This document shows, piece by piece, positions 56,258 through 64,000 of a DNA stretch of 64,000 nt. The DNA is taken from NCBI GenBank assembly GCA_027487245.1, contig JAIYDY010000092.1, positions 26,737 to 90,736 on the forward strand. Direction: 5' to 3'. Numbering within the stretch: position 1 is the first letter of the stretch; each line of letters starts with the position of its first letter. The position numbers and the translations under genes were made by a program. The notes below the pieces were generated by a model. It saw only the letters and a program-made list of their open reading frames with translations, made no database searches and was not told the origin of the DNA. This DNA is from Hyphomicrobiales bacterium (GTDB taxonomy: Bacteria; Pseudomonadota; Alphaproteobacteria; Rhizobiales; Beijerinckiaceae).

Positions 56258-56908
56258 TCAACCCTCGCAGGCCAGCCTGTCGATACGCGGCACGGCTGCC
56301 GGATCGAGCTGCGAAATGCTGGACGAGACTGGCGTGTCGTAGAACCGCAGGATGAGTTCAAAACGCGCCTGCTGGGGCAGGCGCAGCCAGTTGCCGGAAC
56401 TCACCTGCGGGGAGGCCGTGATGGACAGTTTGCCGGCTTCGTCAGTCAGCACATCGGCATCGGTCAGACCCACCGCATCGGTGCCGGTGAGCGGCCTTGA
56501 CGCACCATTGGCAACGACCAGTGTCCAGCCCCTCGAGGGCAAGGTTGTGCCGCTGATCCTGTATCGGCATGATCCCGACAAGGTGGCCCCGGCGCTGTCA
56601 GTGGCCGCATTGAGCTGGATGCCTTCGCCCGCCGCCAGTGGCAGATGCGGCCCCCGAGCCAGGATGGCGCGCCCGTAAGGATCGATATCGGCGGAGCCCA
56701 GCCGCGGGAAAGATTGCCATGGACCAAGCTTCACCGCGCCGACCGGGGGCTTCTCGCCGAGCACGGCCCAGGTCGAGCCGATGCCGGCAGCCAGAGCAGC
56801 AAGCACCAGCACGATCAGGTAGCGCGTTCTCAGATCGGGCCTGACCGGGTCGAGCCGGCTGCGGCGCGGCAAGGTCAGGGGCGCAAACAGCGATGGCACG
56901 CGGGCCAC
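56258..56908 (-). CDS. DUF1214 domain protein
   Basis: This 216-residue protein has a membrane helix near residues 30-50 and a DUF1214-type beta domain (GPWQSFPRLGSADIDPYGRA, GRAILARGPHLPLAAGEG, RGWTLVVANG, LPQQARFELILRFYDT). The GTG at 56908 starts one base after the PBP stop with GAGG eight bases upstream, so the longer frame that overlaps the PBP is discarded. DUF1214 and DUF1254 usually occur together; here they are separate, adjacent genes. Confidence 0.78.
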   Translation of the reverse strand: MARVPSLFAPLTLPRRSRLDPVRPDLRTRYLIVLVLAALAAGIGSTWAVLGEKPPVGAVKLGPWQSFPRLGSADIDPYGRAILARGPHLPLAAGEGIQLNAATDSAGATLSGSCRYRISGTTLPSRGWTLVVANGASRPLTGTDAVGLTDADVLTDEAGKLSITASPQVSSGNWLRLPQQARFELILRFYDTPVSSSISQLDPAAVPRIDRLACEG

Positions 56909-56909
56909 C

Positions 56910-59315
56910 TCAGCGGACCTCGGTGATGCGCTGCGCTGTGCGGCTGTCAGGCGCGCTGCGGAACCCCTCGGCCCGCGAGACATCGGCCTGCGACACGTCC
57001 ATCGGCCTTGGCGGTTGCACCGCCTTGAACATGCTCTCGACGCTGCTCAGCACCTCGAAGGAGCGTCGGGACAGGTGCCCTTGCCGGAGCTGCTGCAGGC
57101 GCTCGCTGTTGTCCGTCACGGGGTCGCGTGCTGCGGCGACCGGAACAGGCGCGCGCGGGTCGGCTGTCGGTAGCGGCACGCCGGGGATCGGCTTGAGCTC
57201 AAGGCCGGCATGGGCAAAGGCCATGATCTCCTTGAAGGTCATCGCCGGTAGCGAGCCGCCGGTCATGTTGTTGGTCTCGCTGGAATCGTCATTGCCATAC
57301 CACACGCCTGTCACCAGGTTGCCGGTGTAACCCACATACCAAGCATCCTTGTAGCCGTTGGTCGTGCCGGTCTTGCCGGCCGATATCACGCCATCGAGCG
57401 CCGCGCGGCGGCCCGTCCCTTCGGTCGGAACCTTGGACAGGATGAAGTTCATGTCCTGTGCAACGGATGCTGCAACAACCTGCTCGGCTGTCCTTGAATC
57501 GCGGTCGCGCCGCCAGATCAGGGCACCGTTCGAGGCGTAGACCTCGGTGGCGGCATAGGGTTTCGCCTGCCTGCCGCCATTGGCAAGCGTGGCATAGCCG
57601 GCGGTCATGTCCAGCACCGTGACCTCGGCTGCGCCGATCGGCAAGGCGACGCTGTCGGTCAACGGTGTCGAGACCAGCCCCATCTTGCGCGACATGTCGA
57701 TGATCCGCCGACGGCCAGCCGCTGCGGCGCGCCCGTCATGGGTCTCCCCAAGAGCGCGCCCCATCTGGATCGACATCCTGACAGGGATCGTGTTGATCGA
57801 TTTGGCCATGGCGACGGTGAGCGGCATTGAGCCGGCATAGGACCGGCCATAATTGTTCGGGCACCAGTTGCCGATGCACACCGGCGCGTCCGTCACGATC
57901 GACGTGGGTTTGAACAGGCCCTGAGCCAGGGCGGCCGTGTAGACGAACGGCTTGAAAGACGAACCCGGCTGGCGCGCCGCATCGGTGGCGCGGTTGAACT
58001 GGCTCGCGCCATAGTCGCGTCCACCGACAATGGCCCTGACGCCGCCATCGACATCCATGGTCGCGGTCGCGGCCTGCGTCGCGCCATAGTCGGGCCCTGA
58101 CTGGCGCAGGATCTGCTCGACCGCCTGGTCGGACTTGGCCTGGATCGCCGGATCATGCGCGGTCTTGACGGTGAGCACCCGGTCTGAGCCGAACATGCCG
58201 GCATTGGCCATGCGCGTCACGTCCTCGAAAGCCCAGTCCAGATAGTAGTCGGGTGATGCCCCCCGCGCCCGGTCGATGGGCGCTGCCGGGTTGCGCTTGG
58301 CCCCGTCGACCTGTCCGGCGCTGAGGAACTTCGCCTCCACCATGTTGGACAGCACGTCGCTGGCGCGTGAGCGGGCCGCCGGCAGGTTGACATGAGGAGC
58401 ATAGCGCGTCGGGGCCTTGAACAGTCCCGCCATCATCGCTGCTTCGGCGAGGGTGACGTCCTTGACCGACTTTCCGAAATAATATTCGGCGGCGGCACCC
58501 ACCCCGAACGCACCGCCGCCCATGTAGGCGCGGTCGAGATAGAGCTTCAGGATCTCGTTCTTGCTGAGCCGCTGCTCCAGCCAGAGCGCAAGGAACGCTT
58601 CCTTGATCTTGCGATCGAGCGACCGCTCGTTCGAAAGGAACAGGTTCTTGGCCAGTTGCTGGGTGATGGTCGAGCCGCCCTGCACCACGCCCGATGCGCG
58701 GGCATTGACCGTCAGAGCCCGGAACAGCCCGATCGGATCGACGCCGAAATGCTCGTAGAAGCGCCGGTCCTCGGTGGCCAGTGCCGCCTTGATCAGGTGA
58801 TCCGGCAGATGCTCCAGCTTGACCGAGTCATCCTGCAGGACGCCGCGCTTGCCGATCTCGGAACCGTAGCGGTCGAGAAAGGTGATCGCGAGGGGCTGCC
58901 GCTTGACGAAATCTTCACTGGCATCGCGCACCGACGACTGGGCCAGGATGGTGAGCACGACCAGGCCGCAAAGACCAACCGTCAGGGCTTCGCTGGCGAG
59001 TTCGTTGGCGACGCGCCGTGGCCCCGACACGGAGAGCTTGCCCATCAGCGAGCGGAAACGCTCGTGCCGCTCGACAGCGGAACGCCCGGCAGCATAGAGC
59101 GACGAGTCGATGGCCGCATCCGCGCCGAGCGCCAGACGCTTCAACCGGCTCCACAACGTCTTGCGGCGAAACTCCACCGTGTTGTCCCCGAAATGCCACG
59201 ATCCGGCCCTGCCGGCTTCGCGTTCATACTTCTTAAACCTTGTCCCGGGGTGCGGCGCAATCACAAGCTTGTGCGATGGAGCGCATCTTGGCCGGATCGA
59301 TCGGCTCTCGGGCAT
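56910..59315 (-). CDS. Class A penicillin-binding protein (glycosyltransferase 51/transpeptidase)
   Basis: This bifunctional wall synthase of 801 residues is anchored by a helix near residues 108-128. The GT51 domain has ATEDRRFYEHFGVDPIGLFR and GGSTITQQLAKNLFLSNERS. The transpeptidase domain has the serine motif QPGSSFKPF, SIN in AKSINTIP and KTGTTNGYKD. The N-terminal cytoplasmic part of about 105 residues is longer than in typical PBP1a proteins. DUF1214 and DUF1254 genes follow in the same transcript. Its family is close to the PBP1a/PbpC-like enzymes of rhizobia; the exact subtype is uncertain. Confidence 0.92.
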   Translation of the reverse strand: MPESRSIRPRCAPSHKLVIAPHPGTRFKKYEREAGRAGSWHFGDNTVEFRRKTLWSRLKRLALGADAAIDSSLYAAGRSAVERHERFRSLMGKLSVSGPRRVANELASEALTVGLCGLVVLTILAQSSVRDASEDFVKRQPLAITFLDRYGSEIGKRGVLQDDSVKLEHLPDHLIKAALATEDRRFYEHFGVDPIGLFRALTVNARASGVVQGGSTITQQLAKNLFLSNERSLDRKIKEAFLALWLEQRLSKNEILKLYLDRAYMGGGAFGVGAAAEYYFGKSVKDVTLAEAAMMAGLFKAPTRYAPHVNLPAARSRASDVLSNMVEAKFLSAGQVDGAKRNPAAPIDRARGASPDYYLDWAFEDVTRMANAGMFGSDRVLTVKTAHDPAIQAKSDQAVEQILRQSGPDYGATQAATATMDVDGGVRAIVGGRDYGASQFNRATDAARQPGSSFKPFVYTAALAQGLFKPTSIVTDAPVCIGNWCPNNYGRSYAGSMPLTVAMAKSINTIPVRMSIQMGRALGETHDGRAAAAGRRRIIDMSRKMGLVSTPLTDSVALPIGAAEVTVLDMTAGYATLANGGRQAKPYAATEVYASNGALIWRRDRDSRTAEQVVAASVAQDMNFILSKVPTEGTGRRAALDGVISAGKTGTTNGYKDAWYVGYTGNLVTGVWYGNDDSSETNNMTGGSLPAMTFKEIMAFAHAGLELKPIPGVPLPTADPRAPVPVAAARDPVTDNSERLQQLRQGHLSRRSFEVLSSVESMFKAVQPPRPMDVSQADVSRAEGFRSAPDSRTAQRITEVR

Positions 59316-59464
59316 CGGGAGAAGACGCGAGCTGTTAACCTTCAGTTCGCCCGATAAGTCATCGCTATGTAATACTGATTGGAAATCAAATGTATAAAAT
59401 TCGAAATAAAATGATCGTAGTTCGTAAATCGGAATGATTAATGCAGGGGAAATTGGTTAATTTT

Positions 59465-59492
59465 ACCTTGTTCCGATGTTAACCTTGTTCCG
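59465..59492. repeat. ACCTTGTTCCG direct repeat in a divergent promoter region
   Basis: ACCTTGTTCCG occurs at 59465-59475 and 59482-59492, 17 bases apart, in the AT-rich 252-base region between the PBP (minus) and the repeat protein (plus). The second copy is preceded by GTTA (GTTAACC). Spacing of under two helical turns and position suggest an operator. Confidence 0.4.
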
Positions 59493-59567
59493 TGTCGGCA
59501 ATTTTGGAATAACCGCTTCAACAACGGCGCTGTTCCATGTCGAGTGCCGTGCAGGGAGATCAGGTTC

Positions 59568-60167
59568 ATGTCCAGGTTCGTCACCAAGTCGATGGTCGCC
59601 AAGTCCATTTTTGCAGCCGTTGCGATCACGCTCGGTTCCACCGCCGCCATGGCCGGCGGGAATTGCCAGGGCGGTTCATGCTACAAGCTGGTGGTGACGC
59701 CGCCCGCCTATTCCGAGGTGGCAGAGCAGGTGCTGGTTCGTCCGGCCCAGCGCATTGCCCGTCACATCCCGGCCGAGTACGGCACGGTCAGCGAGACCGT
59801 CACGGTCCGCCCGGCCCAGTCATTCGCCCGTCACATCCCGGCGGTCTACGGCACCACGGCGGAAACCGTGATGGTGGCTCCGGCCCGCAAGGTCTGGCAG
59901 GTCAGCATCGATGCTCACGGCCACAAGGTCGGCTGCTGGGTCACCGTTCCGGCGCAGTATGCCACTCGCCATCGCCAGGTCGTGATCCGTGAGGCGCAGG
60001 TCGTCCACGAGACCATTCCGGCCGTTCACGCCGAGCGTCACCGCCGCGTGCTGGTGCGTCCGGCCACTGTGGCGCATGATGTCATTCCGGCCGCCTACGA
60101 GACCCGTCACCGTCAGGTCATGGTCCATCCCGGCTCCAAGGCTTGGGCCCCGGTGCGCAGCTACTGA
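59568..60167 (+). CDS. Secreted 23-residue tandem-repeat protein
   Basis: This 199-residue exported protein has a signal peptide (about residues 1-29, ending AMA). Two cysteines follow at about residues 33 and 38 (GGNCQGGSCYK). The mature part is six copies of a motif [IV]-PA-x-Y-x-T/x-x-x-x-V-x-V-x-x-A. The motif tyrosine (His in copy five) falls at residues 48, 71, 94, 131, 154 and 177. The period is exactly 23 except for one 14-residue insertion that splits the array into 3+3 and holds a third cysteine (C123). The protein is His/Arg-rich (ARHIPA, TRHRQV). The function is unknown; an envelope or metal-binding role is possible. The gene ends in a strong terminator. Confidence 0.8.
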   Translation: MSRFVTKSMVAKSIFAAVAITLGSTAAMAGGNCQGGSCYKLVVTPPAYSEVAEQVLVRPAQRIARHIPAEYGTVSETVTVRPAQSFARHIPAVYGTTAETVMVAPARKVWQVSIDAHGHKVGCWVTVPAQYATRHRQVVIREAQVVHETIPAVHAERHRRVLVRPATVAHDVIPAAYETRHRQVMVHPGSKAWAPVRSY

Positions 60168-60199
60168 TTTTCTGAACACCCATCACGGAACACCACTTG

Positions 60200-60225
60200 C
60201 CCCGGCAGCGATGCCGGGGCTTTTT
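60200..60225 (+). terminator. Rho-independent terminator after the repeat protein
   Basis: CCCCGGCA / TGCCGGGG with a GCGA loop, followed by CTTTTT. It lies 33 bases after the stop codon. Confidence 0.9.
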
Positions 60226-60421
60226 CGTGCGCCGAACCGCCATCGGCCCTGACCCGCGGCGGCTGGAAGGCGTTTCGGCCGGTGCATTCACGTCACGCTG
60301 CCGACGCAAAGCGCTGTCACCATTTTCGTCGCGACCGGTGGCGCCCTTGCGAAGCGCACCGCCGAGCGCCACCTAACTGTCTCGGGCACAACGCCCGCCA
60401 CGCAACCAGAGGAGAGAGACG

Positions 60422-61099
60422 ATGACGCCGCAGGAACGCGACGTAATCGCCGGCATTTTTGATCGGCTGAAACAGGTTTCCAACCAGCCCCGCGATCCGG
60501 AGGCCGAGAAACTGATTGCCGAACGGCTCGCCCAGCAGCCGTATGCGCCTTATGCGATGGCCCAGGCCGTCTATGTTCAGGAGCAGGCCCTGCTCACCAT
60601 GCAGGCCCAGGTCGAACAGTTGCAGGCGCAGGTCCAGCAGTTGCAGAGCCAGCCGCAGCCAGCTGCGGGCGGCTTCCTGTCATCGCTGTTTGGCGGCGGC
60701 GCCCCAGCCCAACCGGCGCCTGCCCAGCCCGCTCAGGCTCCTCTCCAGCGCGGGCCCGTGCCGCCTTCAGGTGTCGCTGCGCCCGGCATGATGCCGCGCC
60801 AGGGTCAGCCCGAACAGGCTGCCGGACCATGGGGCGCTGCGCAGCAGCGTCAGGGCGGCGGCTTCATGGCCACGGCCCTGACCACGGCAGCCGGCGTCGC
60901 CGGCGGCATGGTGCTGGGCAGTGTGCTGATGAATGCGCTGGGCGGCTCCAAGCCAGCGACTGATCCGTCGGCGGCCCCTGCTGCTGCCGCACCGGCAGAC
61001 AGCGCTGCGGCGTCCGGCCCGGATGCCGCCATGGAACCGGCCTCCTATGACGATCCGGGCATGTTCGACGAAGGCGGCGGCGGAGACGACTGGGCCTGA
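60422..61099 (+). CDS. DUF2076 domain protein
   Basis: This 225-residue protein is recognised by its N-terminus (MTPQERDVIAGIFDRLKQ) and the ERLAQQPYAPYAMAQAVYVQ segment. A Gln-rich coiled coil follows (residues 55-78), then a Gly/Pro/Gln-rich linker and a Gly/Ala-rich hydrophobic stretch (FMATALTTAAGVAGGMVLGS, residues 142-168) that may insert in the membrane. The end is acidic. GGAGAGAG precedes the ATG. DUF2076 proteins are probably periplasmic or membrane-bound; the function is unknown. Confidence 0.88.
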   Translation: MTPQERDVIAGIFDRLKQVSNQPRDPEAEKLIAERLAQQPYAPYAMAQAVYVQEQALLTMQAQVEQLQAQVQQLQSQPQPAAGGFLSSLFGGGAPAQPAPAQPAQAPLQRGPVPPSGVAAPGMMPRQGQPEQAAGPWGAAQQRQGGGFMATALTTAAGVAGGMVLGSVLMNALGGSKPATDPSAAPAAAAPADSAAASGPDAAMEPASYDDPGMFDEGGGGDDWA

Positions 61100-61150
61100 C
61101 ACAAGTGGCCTGATCCGCTCAAGGACGCGTCTGCGATCCTGCGACATGTG

Positions 61151-61177
61151 AACCCGCCGGCCCGTTCCGGCGGGTTT
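61151..61177 (+). terminator. Terminator after DUF2076
   Basis: AACCCGCCGG / CCGGCGGGTT forms a perfect 10-base stem with a CCCGTT loop. A short, imperfect T-containing tail follows. It lies 51 bases after the stop. Confidence 0.75.
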
Positions 61178-61281
61178 CGTCGTTCTGGCGGTGCCGCGTC
61201 GCGTCGAAGACCTTGCGACAGGGTCTTGCCGCCGCGGCCATGCGGTCCCGTGCGAGTTTTGCCACAAGGCTTGTGCTCAAG

Positions 61282-61298
61282 TTTGGATTCATTCTAAA
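61282..61298. promoter_or_regulatory. Irr-type iron control element before mbfA
   Basis: TTTGGATTCATTCTAAA is an imperfect dyad. The right half TTCTAAA is the canonical half-site of the ICE motif bound by Irr in rhizobia; the left half has one change. It ends eight bases before the mbfA start. From family knowledge, mbfA is repressed by Irr under low iron. Confidence 0.65.
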
Positions 61299-61305
61299 CT
61301 GAGAC

Positions 61306-62265
61306 ATGCTCAAGCGCTTCGATGAACTCACCGAGCCGGAAGTCCTCGCCCTGGCGATTGCCAACGAGGAAGAAGATTCGCGCATCTACCTGACCTTCGC
61401 CAACCGCCTGCGCCCGCAGTTTCCCGGATCGGCCAAGGTCTTCGACGATATGGCGGTCGAGGAGCAGGGGCACCGCCACAGCCTGCTGGCCCTGTATGAG
61501 CGGAAGTTCGGCAAGGACATGCCCTACATCACGCGGGCTGACGTGCGGGGCTTCCTCAAGCGCCGCCCGGTCTGGCTGATGGAAGGGCTGAGGCTCGATG
61601 TCGCCCGGCGTCAGGCCGAGATGATGGAGTTCGAGGCCTCCCAGTTTTATGCCCGCTCAGCCGAGCGCGCCCGCGATGTGGACGTGCGCAAGCTCCTCGG
61701 TGATCTGGCGGAAATCGAGAAGAAGCACGAGAGCCTGGCGGCAAAGCTTGGCGAGACGGCGCTGACCACCGATGTCAAGGCCGAGGAAGAGGCCACCCGC
61801 AAGCGTCTTCTCGTGCTCCAGATCGTGCAGCCCGGCCTCGCCGGGCTGATCGACGGCTCGGTCTCGACCCTCGCGCCGATCTTCGCCGCCGCGTTCGCCA
61901 CGCAGAACACCTGGGAGACGTTCCTGATCGGGCTCGCCGCCTCGATCGGGGCGGGCATCAGCATGGGTCTGACCGAGGCCATGTCCGACGATGGAGCCAT
62001 CACCGGGCGCGGCTCGCCGTGGCTGCGCGGCGTGGTCTGCGGCGTGATGACCGCCATTGGCGGGCTCGGTCACACGCTGCCTTATCTCATTCCCGATTTC
62101 TGGACCGCCACGGCCGTGGCCGGGGTCATCGTCATCATCGAACTGTGGGCCATTGCCTGGATTCGCTGGAAATACATGGAGACCCCGTTCGGGCGCGCCG
62201 TGGTCCAGATCGTCCTCGGCGGCCTGCTCGTGCTGGCAGCCGGCATCTTCATCGGCGCAAGCTGA
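61306..62265 (+). CDS. mbfA: Membrane-bound ferritin MbfA (iron exporter)
   Basis: This 319-residue protein has an N-terminal ferritin-like di-iron domain with metal-binding Glu/His pairs (IANEEEDSRIY, VEEQGHRHS and FEASQFYARSAE). It is joined to a C-terminal VIT1/CCC1-type membrane domain of about five helices (GLAGLIDGSVSTLAPIFAAA). In Bradyrhizobium and Agrobacterium, MbfA exports iron and protects against iron and peroxide stress. The Irr-box immediately upstream supports the same regulation. The gene is monocistronic and converges on an L,D-transpeptidase gene. Confidence 0.93.
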   Translation: MLKRFDELTEPEVLALAIANEEEDSRIYLTFANRLRPQFPGSAKVFDDMAVEEQGHRHSLLALYERKFGKDMPYITRADVRGFLKRRPVWLMEGLRLDVARRQAEMMEFEASQFYARSAERARDVDVRKLLGDLAEIEKKHESLAAKLGETALTTDVKAEEEATRKRLLVLQIVQPGLAGLIDGSVSTLAPIFAAAFATQNTWETFLIGLAASIGAGISMGLTEAMSDDGAITGRGSPWLRGVVCGVMTAIGGLGHTLPYLIPDFWTATAVAGVIVIIELWAIAWIRWKYMETPFGRAVVQIVLGGLLVLAAGIFIGAS

Positions 62266-62282
62266 AGCCTGTCACGCAAAGT

Positions 62283-62303
62283 GGCTGCCGGCCCGGGGCA
62301 GCC
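62283..62303. terminator. Stem-loop between convergent mbfA and L,D-transpeptidase
   Basis: GGCTGCC (62283-62289) and GGCAGCC (62297-62303) are perfect arms around a seven-base loop. They sit in the 38-base gap between the two stops. No T tract follows on either strand, so termination would be weak. Confidence 0.45.
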
Positions 62304-63188
62304 TCAGATAACGATCACGCGCATGCCGACACGGACCCTGTTGTAGAGGTCGGTGACATCGTCGTTGGTCATGCGGATGCAACCGGACGAGACCGCCTGG
62401 CCGATGGTGTGCGGCTCGTTGGTGCCGTGGATGCGGTAGAGCGACGAGCCCAGATACATGGCGCGTGCGCCCATCGGGTTGTCCGGGCCGCCGGGCATGA
62501 AACGCGGCAGGTCCGGGCGGCGCTTGAGCATGGCCGCCGGCGGCGTCCAGTCCGGCCACTCGGCCTTGCGGGTCACGCTCTTGACGCCGGCCCATTCGAA
62601 GCCGGGGCGGCCAACGCCGATGCCATAGCGCAAGGCGCGCCCGTTTTCCTGCACAAGGTAGAGGAACTTCGATGGCGTATCGATCACGATGGTGCCGGGC
62701 CGGTGCGGACCGTCATAGGCGACCTCCTGCTTCTGGAACCTCGGGTCGAGCACGCGTTCGATCGGCCGTTCGATCTCGGCGCGGGGCTGGATGCCGGCCA
62801 TCTGGCGCGAAAGCGGCATCACGGGCTGGCCGCTGAACGGGTCGATCTCGGCAAGGGGCTGTCCGCCCTGCATCTGGCGCGAGGTCATCACGCGGTGGGG
62901 CTGCTGGGGAGCTGCCTGCGGCCGCGCCACCGGGGTCGGATCCTGACCTGTCATCAGGAATTCGATGAAGCCGCCGCCAAGCGATCCCGGGCGATGGCCG
63001 CTGCCGGGCGGGGCCTGCACCGAGCCGGTGTGCTGCACGGCCCGCGCCTGTCTTGCCGGCGCTGGTTCAGGCACGAAGAAGGCCTGTGCATTGGCCGGGC
63101 TCACGCCGATGCCGGAGACGGTCAAGGAAGGGCCAAAGCAGGCCACGCCGACGCCGAGCGTCAGCCAGAGTTTCGAAACGCGACGCAT
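62304..63188 (-). CDS. L,D-transpeptidase, YkuD (ErfK/YbiS) type
   Basis: This periplasmic crosslinking enzyme of 294 residues has a signal peptide (about residues 1-35, ending ANAQ), a Pro/Gln-rich linker and a C-terminal YkuD domain. The active site reads YRIHGTNEPHTIGQ followed by SSGCIRM, with the catalytic His and Cys. The start at 63188 is used; the longer frame to 63257 is not needed. It differs from the YcbB-type enzyme at 33206-34642, so the genome carries both classes. Confidence 0.92.
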   Translation of the reverse strand: MRRVSKLWLTLGVGVACFGPSLTVSGIGVSPANAQAFFVPEPAPARQARAVQHTGSVQAPPGSGHRPGSLGGGFIEFLMTGQDPTPVARPQAAPQQPHRVMTSRQMQGGQPLAEIDPFSGQPVMPLSRQMAGIQPRAEIERPIERVLDPRFQKQEVAYDGPHRPGTIVIDTPSKFLYLVQENGRALRYGIGVGRPGFEWAGVKSVTRKAEWPDWTPPAAMLKRRPDLPRFMPGGPDNPMGARAMYLGSSLYRIHGTNEPHTIGQAVSSGCIRMTNDDVTDLYNRVRVGMRVIVI

Positions 63189-63415
63189 ACGCAACACTCG
63201 CACACTGGATCCCGCCTGCGCCGATCGACGGACCGGCCCGGGCAAGGATGAACACAACAGGGCTCAGCCTGCGCTCAGGCGATCAATGGTTGGTAAACCG
63301 ATCCTGCCAGGGCGAGAGAAGGGATTCACCATGCCCGTTTTCCCTTGGGTATGGTTACCGCGCGGCAGAGGAACGGGGTTAACGGAGTGCGAAGACGATG
63401 CAGCGCGGAATGTGA
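63189..63415. other. Divergent/tandem upstream region of the L,D-transpeptidase
   Basis: This 227-base gap lies between the L,D-transpeptidase start and the flippase stop, both minus-strand. It contains GTTAAC at 63377-63382 without a second CtrA half-site. I see no gene or clear terminator. Confidence 0.4.
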
Positions 63416-64000
63416 TCAGGCTGCGGCCGAAAGCCGGCGGGCCCGGACCAGCGCCATCAGGTGGCTGCGGCAGCAGGCCACGTCACCCGCGAGCATCACC
63501 CCGCCATAGATCGCAAGGCCTGCGAGGCCCTGCGCCATCAGGGTCAGCACGCTCGGCGACATCTCGCGCCATGGCCAGAGCGCAGCGACCATCAGCACCA
63601 GCCCTGCTGCAATCCACGCAAGATCACGCAACAGGGGGCGGGCCATGCGGTGGCTCATCGCCCCCGCGCCGACCACAACCGCCGAACTGACGAAGGCAGC
63701 GGACATGGCGGCTGCGACCGCCATCGGCCCCAATTGTGCGCCGAAGCCGAGGAACAGCAAGCCGATCAGAGCCGCATTCACCGCCACCGCGATGACCGCC
63801 GACATCATCGACACCAGCGTCTTGCGCGAGATCAGGTAGACCGGGTTGAAGCCCACCTGCATGATCGGCAAGGCCACGAAAGCCGGCATCAGAATCCACA
63901 TGTAGGTGCTGACATGATCATGGAAGGCCTCGGGCACGACGAGCGCCTCGATGGTCGGCAGTGCCACGAGCAGGCCGGCGGCCACGGGCAGGATCGACGC
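63416..64000 (-). CDS. Polysaccharide/oligosaccharide flippase family membrane protein (N-terminal part missing)
   Basis: The last 194 or so residues of a MATE/Wzx-like (MVF superfamily) membrane protein, with about five or six membrane segments (residue runs such as AVIAVAVNAALIGLLFLGF). The motif VYLISRKTLVSMMSAVIAV with VGFNPVYL is typical of the second half of lipopolysaccharide-biosynthesis flippases. The frame is open to the window edge, so the start is beyond 64000. The end is basic (RARRLSAAA). Confidence 0.75.
   Translation of the reverse strand, partial: ASILPVAAGLLVALPTIEALVVPEAFHDHVSTYMWILMPAFVALPIMQVGFNPVYLISRKTLVSMMSAVIAVAVNAALIGLLFLGFGAQLGPMAVAAAMSAAFVSSAVVVGAGAMSHRMARPLLRDLAWIAAGLVLMVAALWPWREMSPSVLTLMAQGLAGLAIYGGVMLAGDVACCRSHLMALVRARRLSAAA

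Noticed and set aside
59336..59482. Two GTTAACC half-sites resembling CtrA boxes
   Set aside because: Neither has a second TTAA half-site at seven-base spacing; the best has TTGT.
63377..63382. GTTAAC upstream of the L,D-transpeptidase as a CtrA site
   Set aside because: Only one half-site matches.

Overview
The window is one 64 kb stretch of high-GC bacterial chromosome with densely packed genes. It has no rRNA, tRNA, CRISPR array, insertion sequence or phage module. The gene content points to an alphaproteobacterium of the order Hyphomicrobiales (Rhizobiales): a MucR/Ros regulator, a membrane-bound ferritin with an Irr-type iron box, DUF1491, DUF2336, DUF6456 and DUF2076 proteins, a GHNGGP small protein, a DUF1214/DUF1254 pair and a DivJ-like kinase. 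The genus cannot be fixed from the sequence alone. Codon use looks uniform, so this reads as core chromosome and not as an island.

Layout, 1-25 kb. An ECF-type (YkoEDC-like) uptake system is cut by the left edge. A four-gene oligopeptide ABC transporter follows on the minus strand (oppA-oppB-oppC-fused oppDF), with a REP-like palindrome between oppA and oppB. Next come a UPF0260 Cys-cluster protein, a voltage-gated cation channel with a TFDDWSN filter, a cysteine synthase, an RNA m5U methyltransferase, a D-2-hydroxyacid dehydrogenase and glucose-6-phosphate isomerase. A tightly overlapping aromatic-catabolic operon (16.1-22.0 kb) encodes homogentisate dioxygenase, a fumarylacetoacetase-family hydrolase, maleylacetoacetate isomerase, an unusual MBL-fold protein, a flavin aromatic hydroxylase and a 72-residue DUF2783 partner. 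A minus-strand valine-degradation group follows (isobutyryl-CoA dehydrogenase, a small membrane protein, 3-hydroxyisobutyrate dehydrogenase).

Layout, 25-47 kb. This holds a phasin-like gene with a PhaR-like operator, prmB, an EamA exporter, an XRE-cupin regulator with a tandem GNAT acetyltransferase, lepA, an ABC-2 type exporter, an L,D-transpeptidase, a glyoxalase II-like hydrolase, the rph-rdgB pair, a class IV aminotransferase, murJ, a GtrB-like glycosyltransferase divergent from a ChbG/HpnK deacetylase, Fe/Mn superoxide dismutase, a large acidic membrane protein, an isochorismatase-family hydrolase and oligopeptidase B.

Layout, 47-64 kb. A 707-base non-coding region precedes mucR. Then come DUF6456, sufE, a membrane-type sensor kinase with two short leader ORFs, a peptidoglycan-binding protein, DUF1491, DUF2336 (with a CtrA-like box upstream), a small conserved protein, a lipoprotein, a class A penicillin-binding protein coupled to a DUF1214/DUF1254 pair, a secreted 23-residue tandem-repeat protein, DUF2076, mbfA behind an Irr box, a second L,D-transpeptidase, and the end of a polysaccharide flippase cut by the right edge.

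The most notable leads are these. The MBL-fold protein of the homogentisate operon keeps every site-1 metal ligand and has lost all three ligands unique to site 2. A flavin hydroxylase plus DUF2783 pair may feed homogentisate from 3-hydroxyphenylacetate. The cation channel filter resembles engineered calcium-selective NavAb. The repeat protein has an exact 23-residue period. An XRE operator overlaps its own start codon. The MucR zinc ligands read C-D-H-Y. A phasin-like gene lies under a PhaR-like dyad. All functional assignments rest on motif recognition; no database search was possible.
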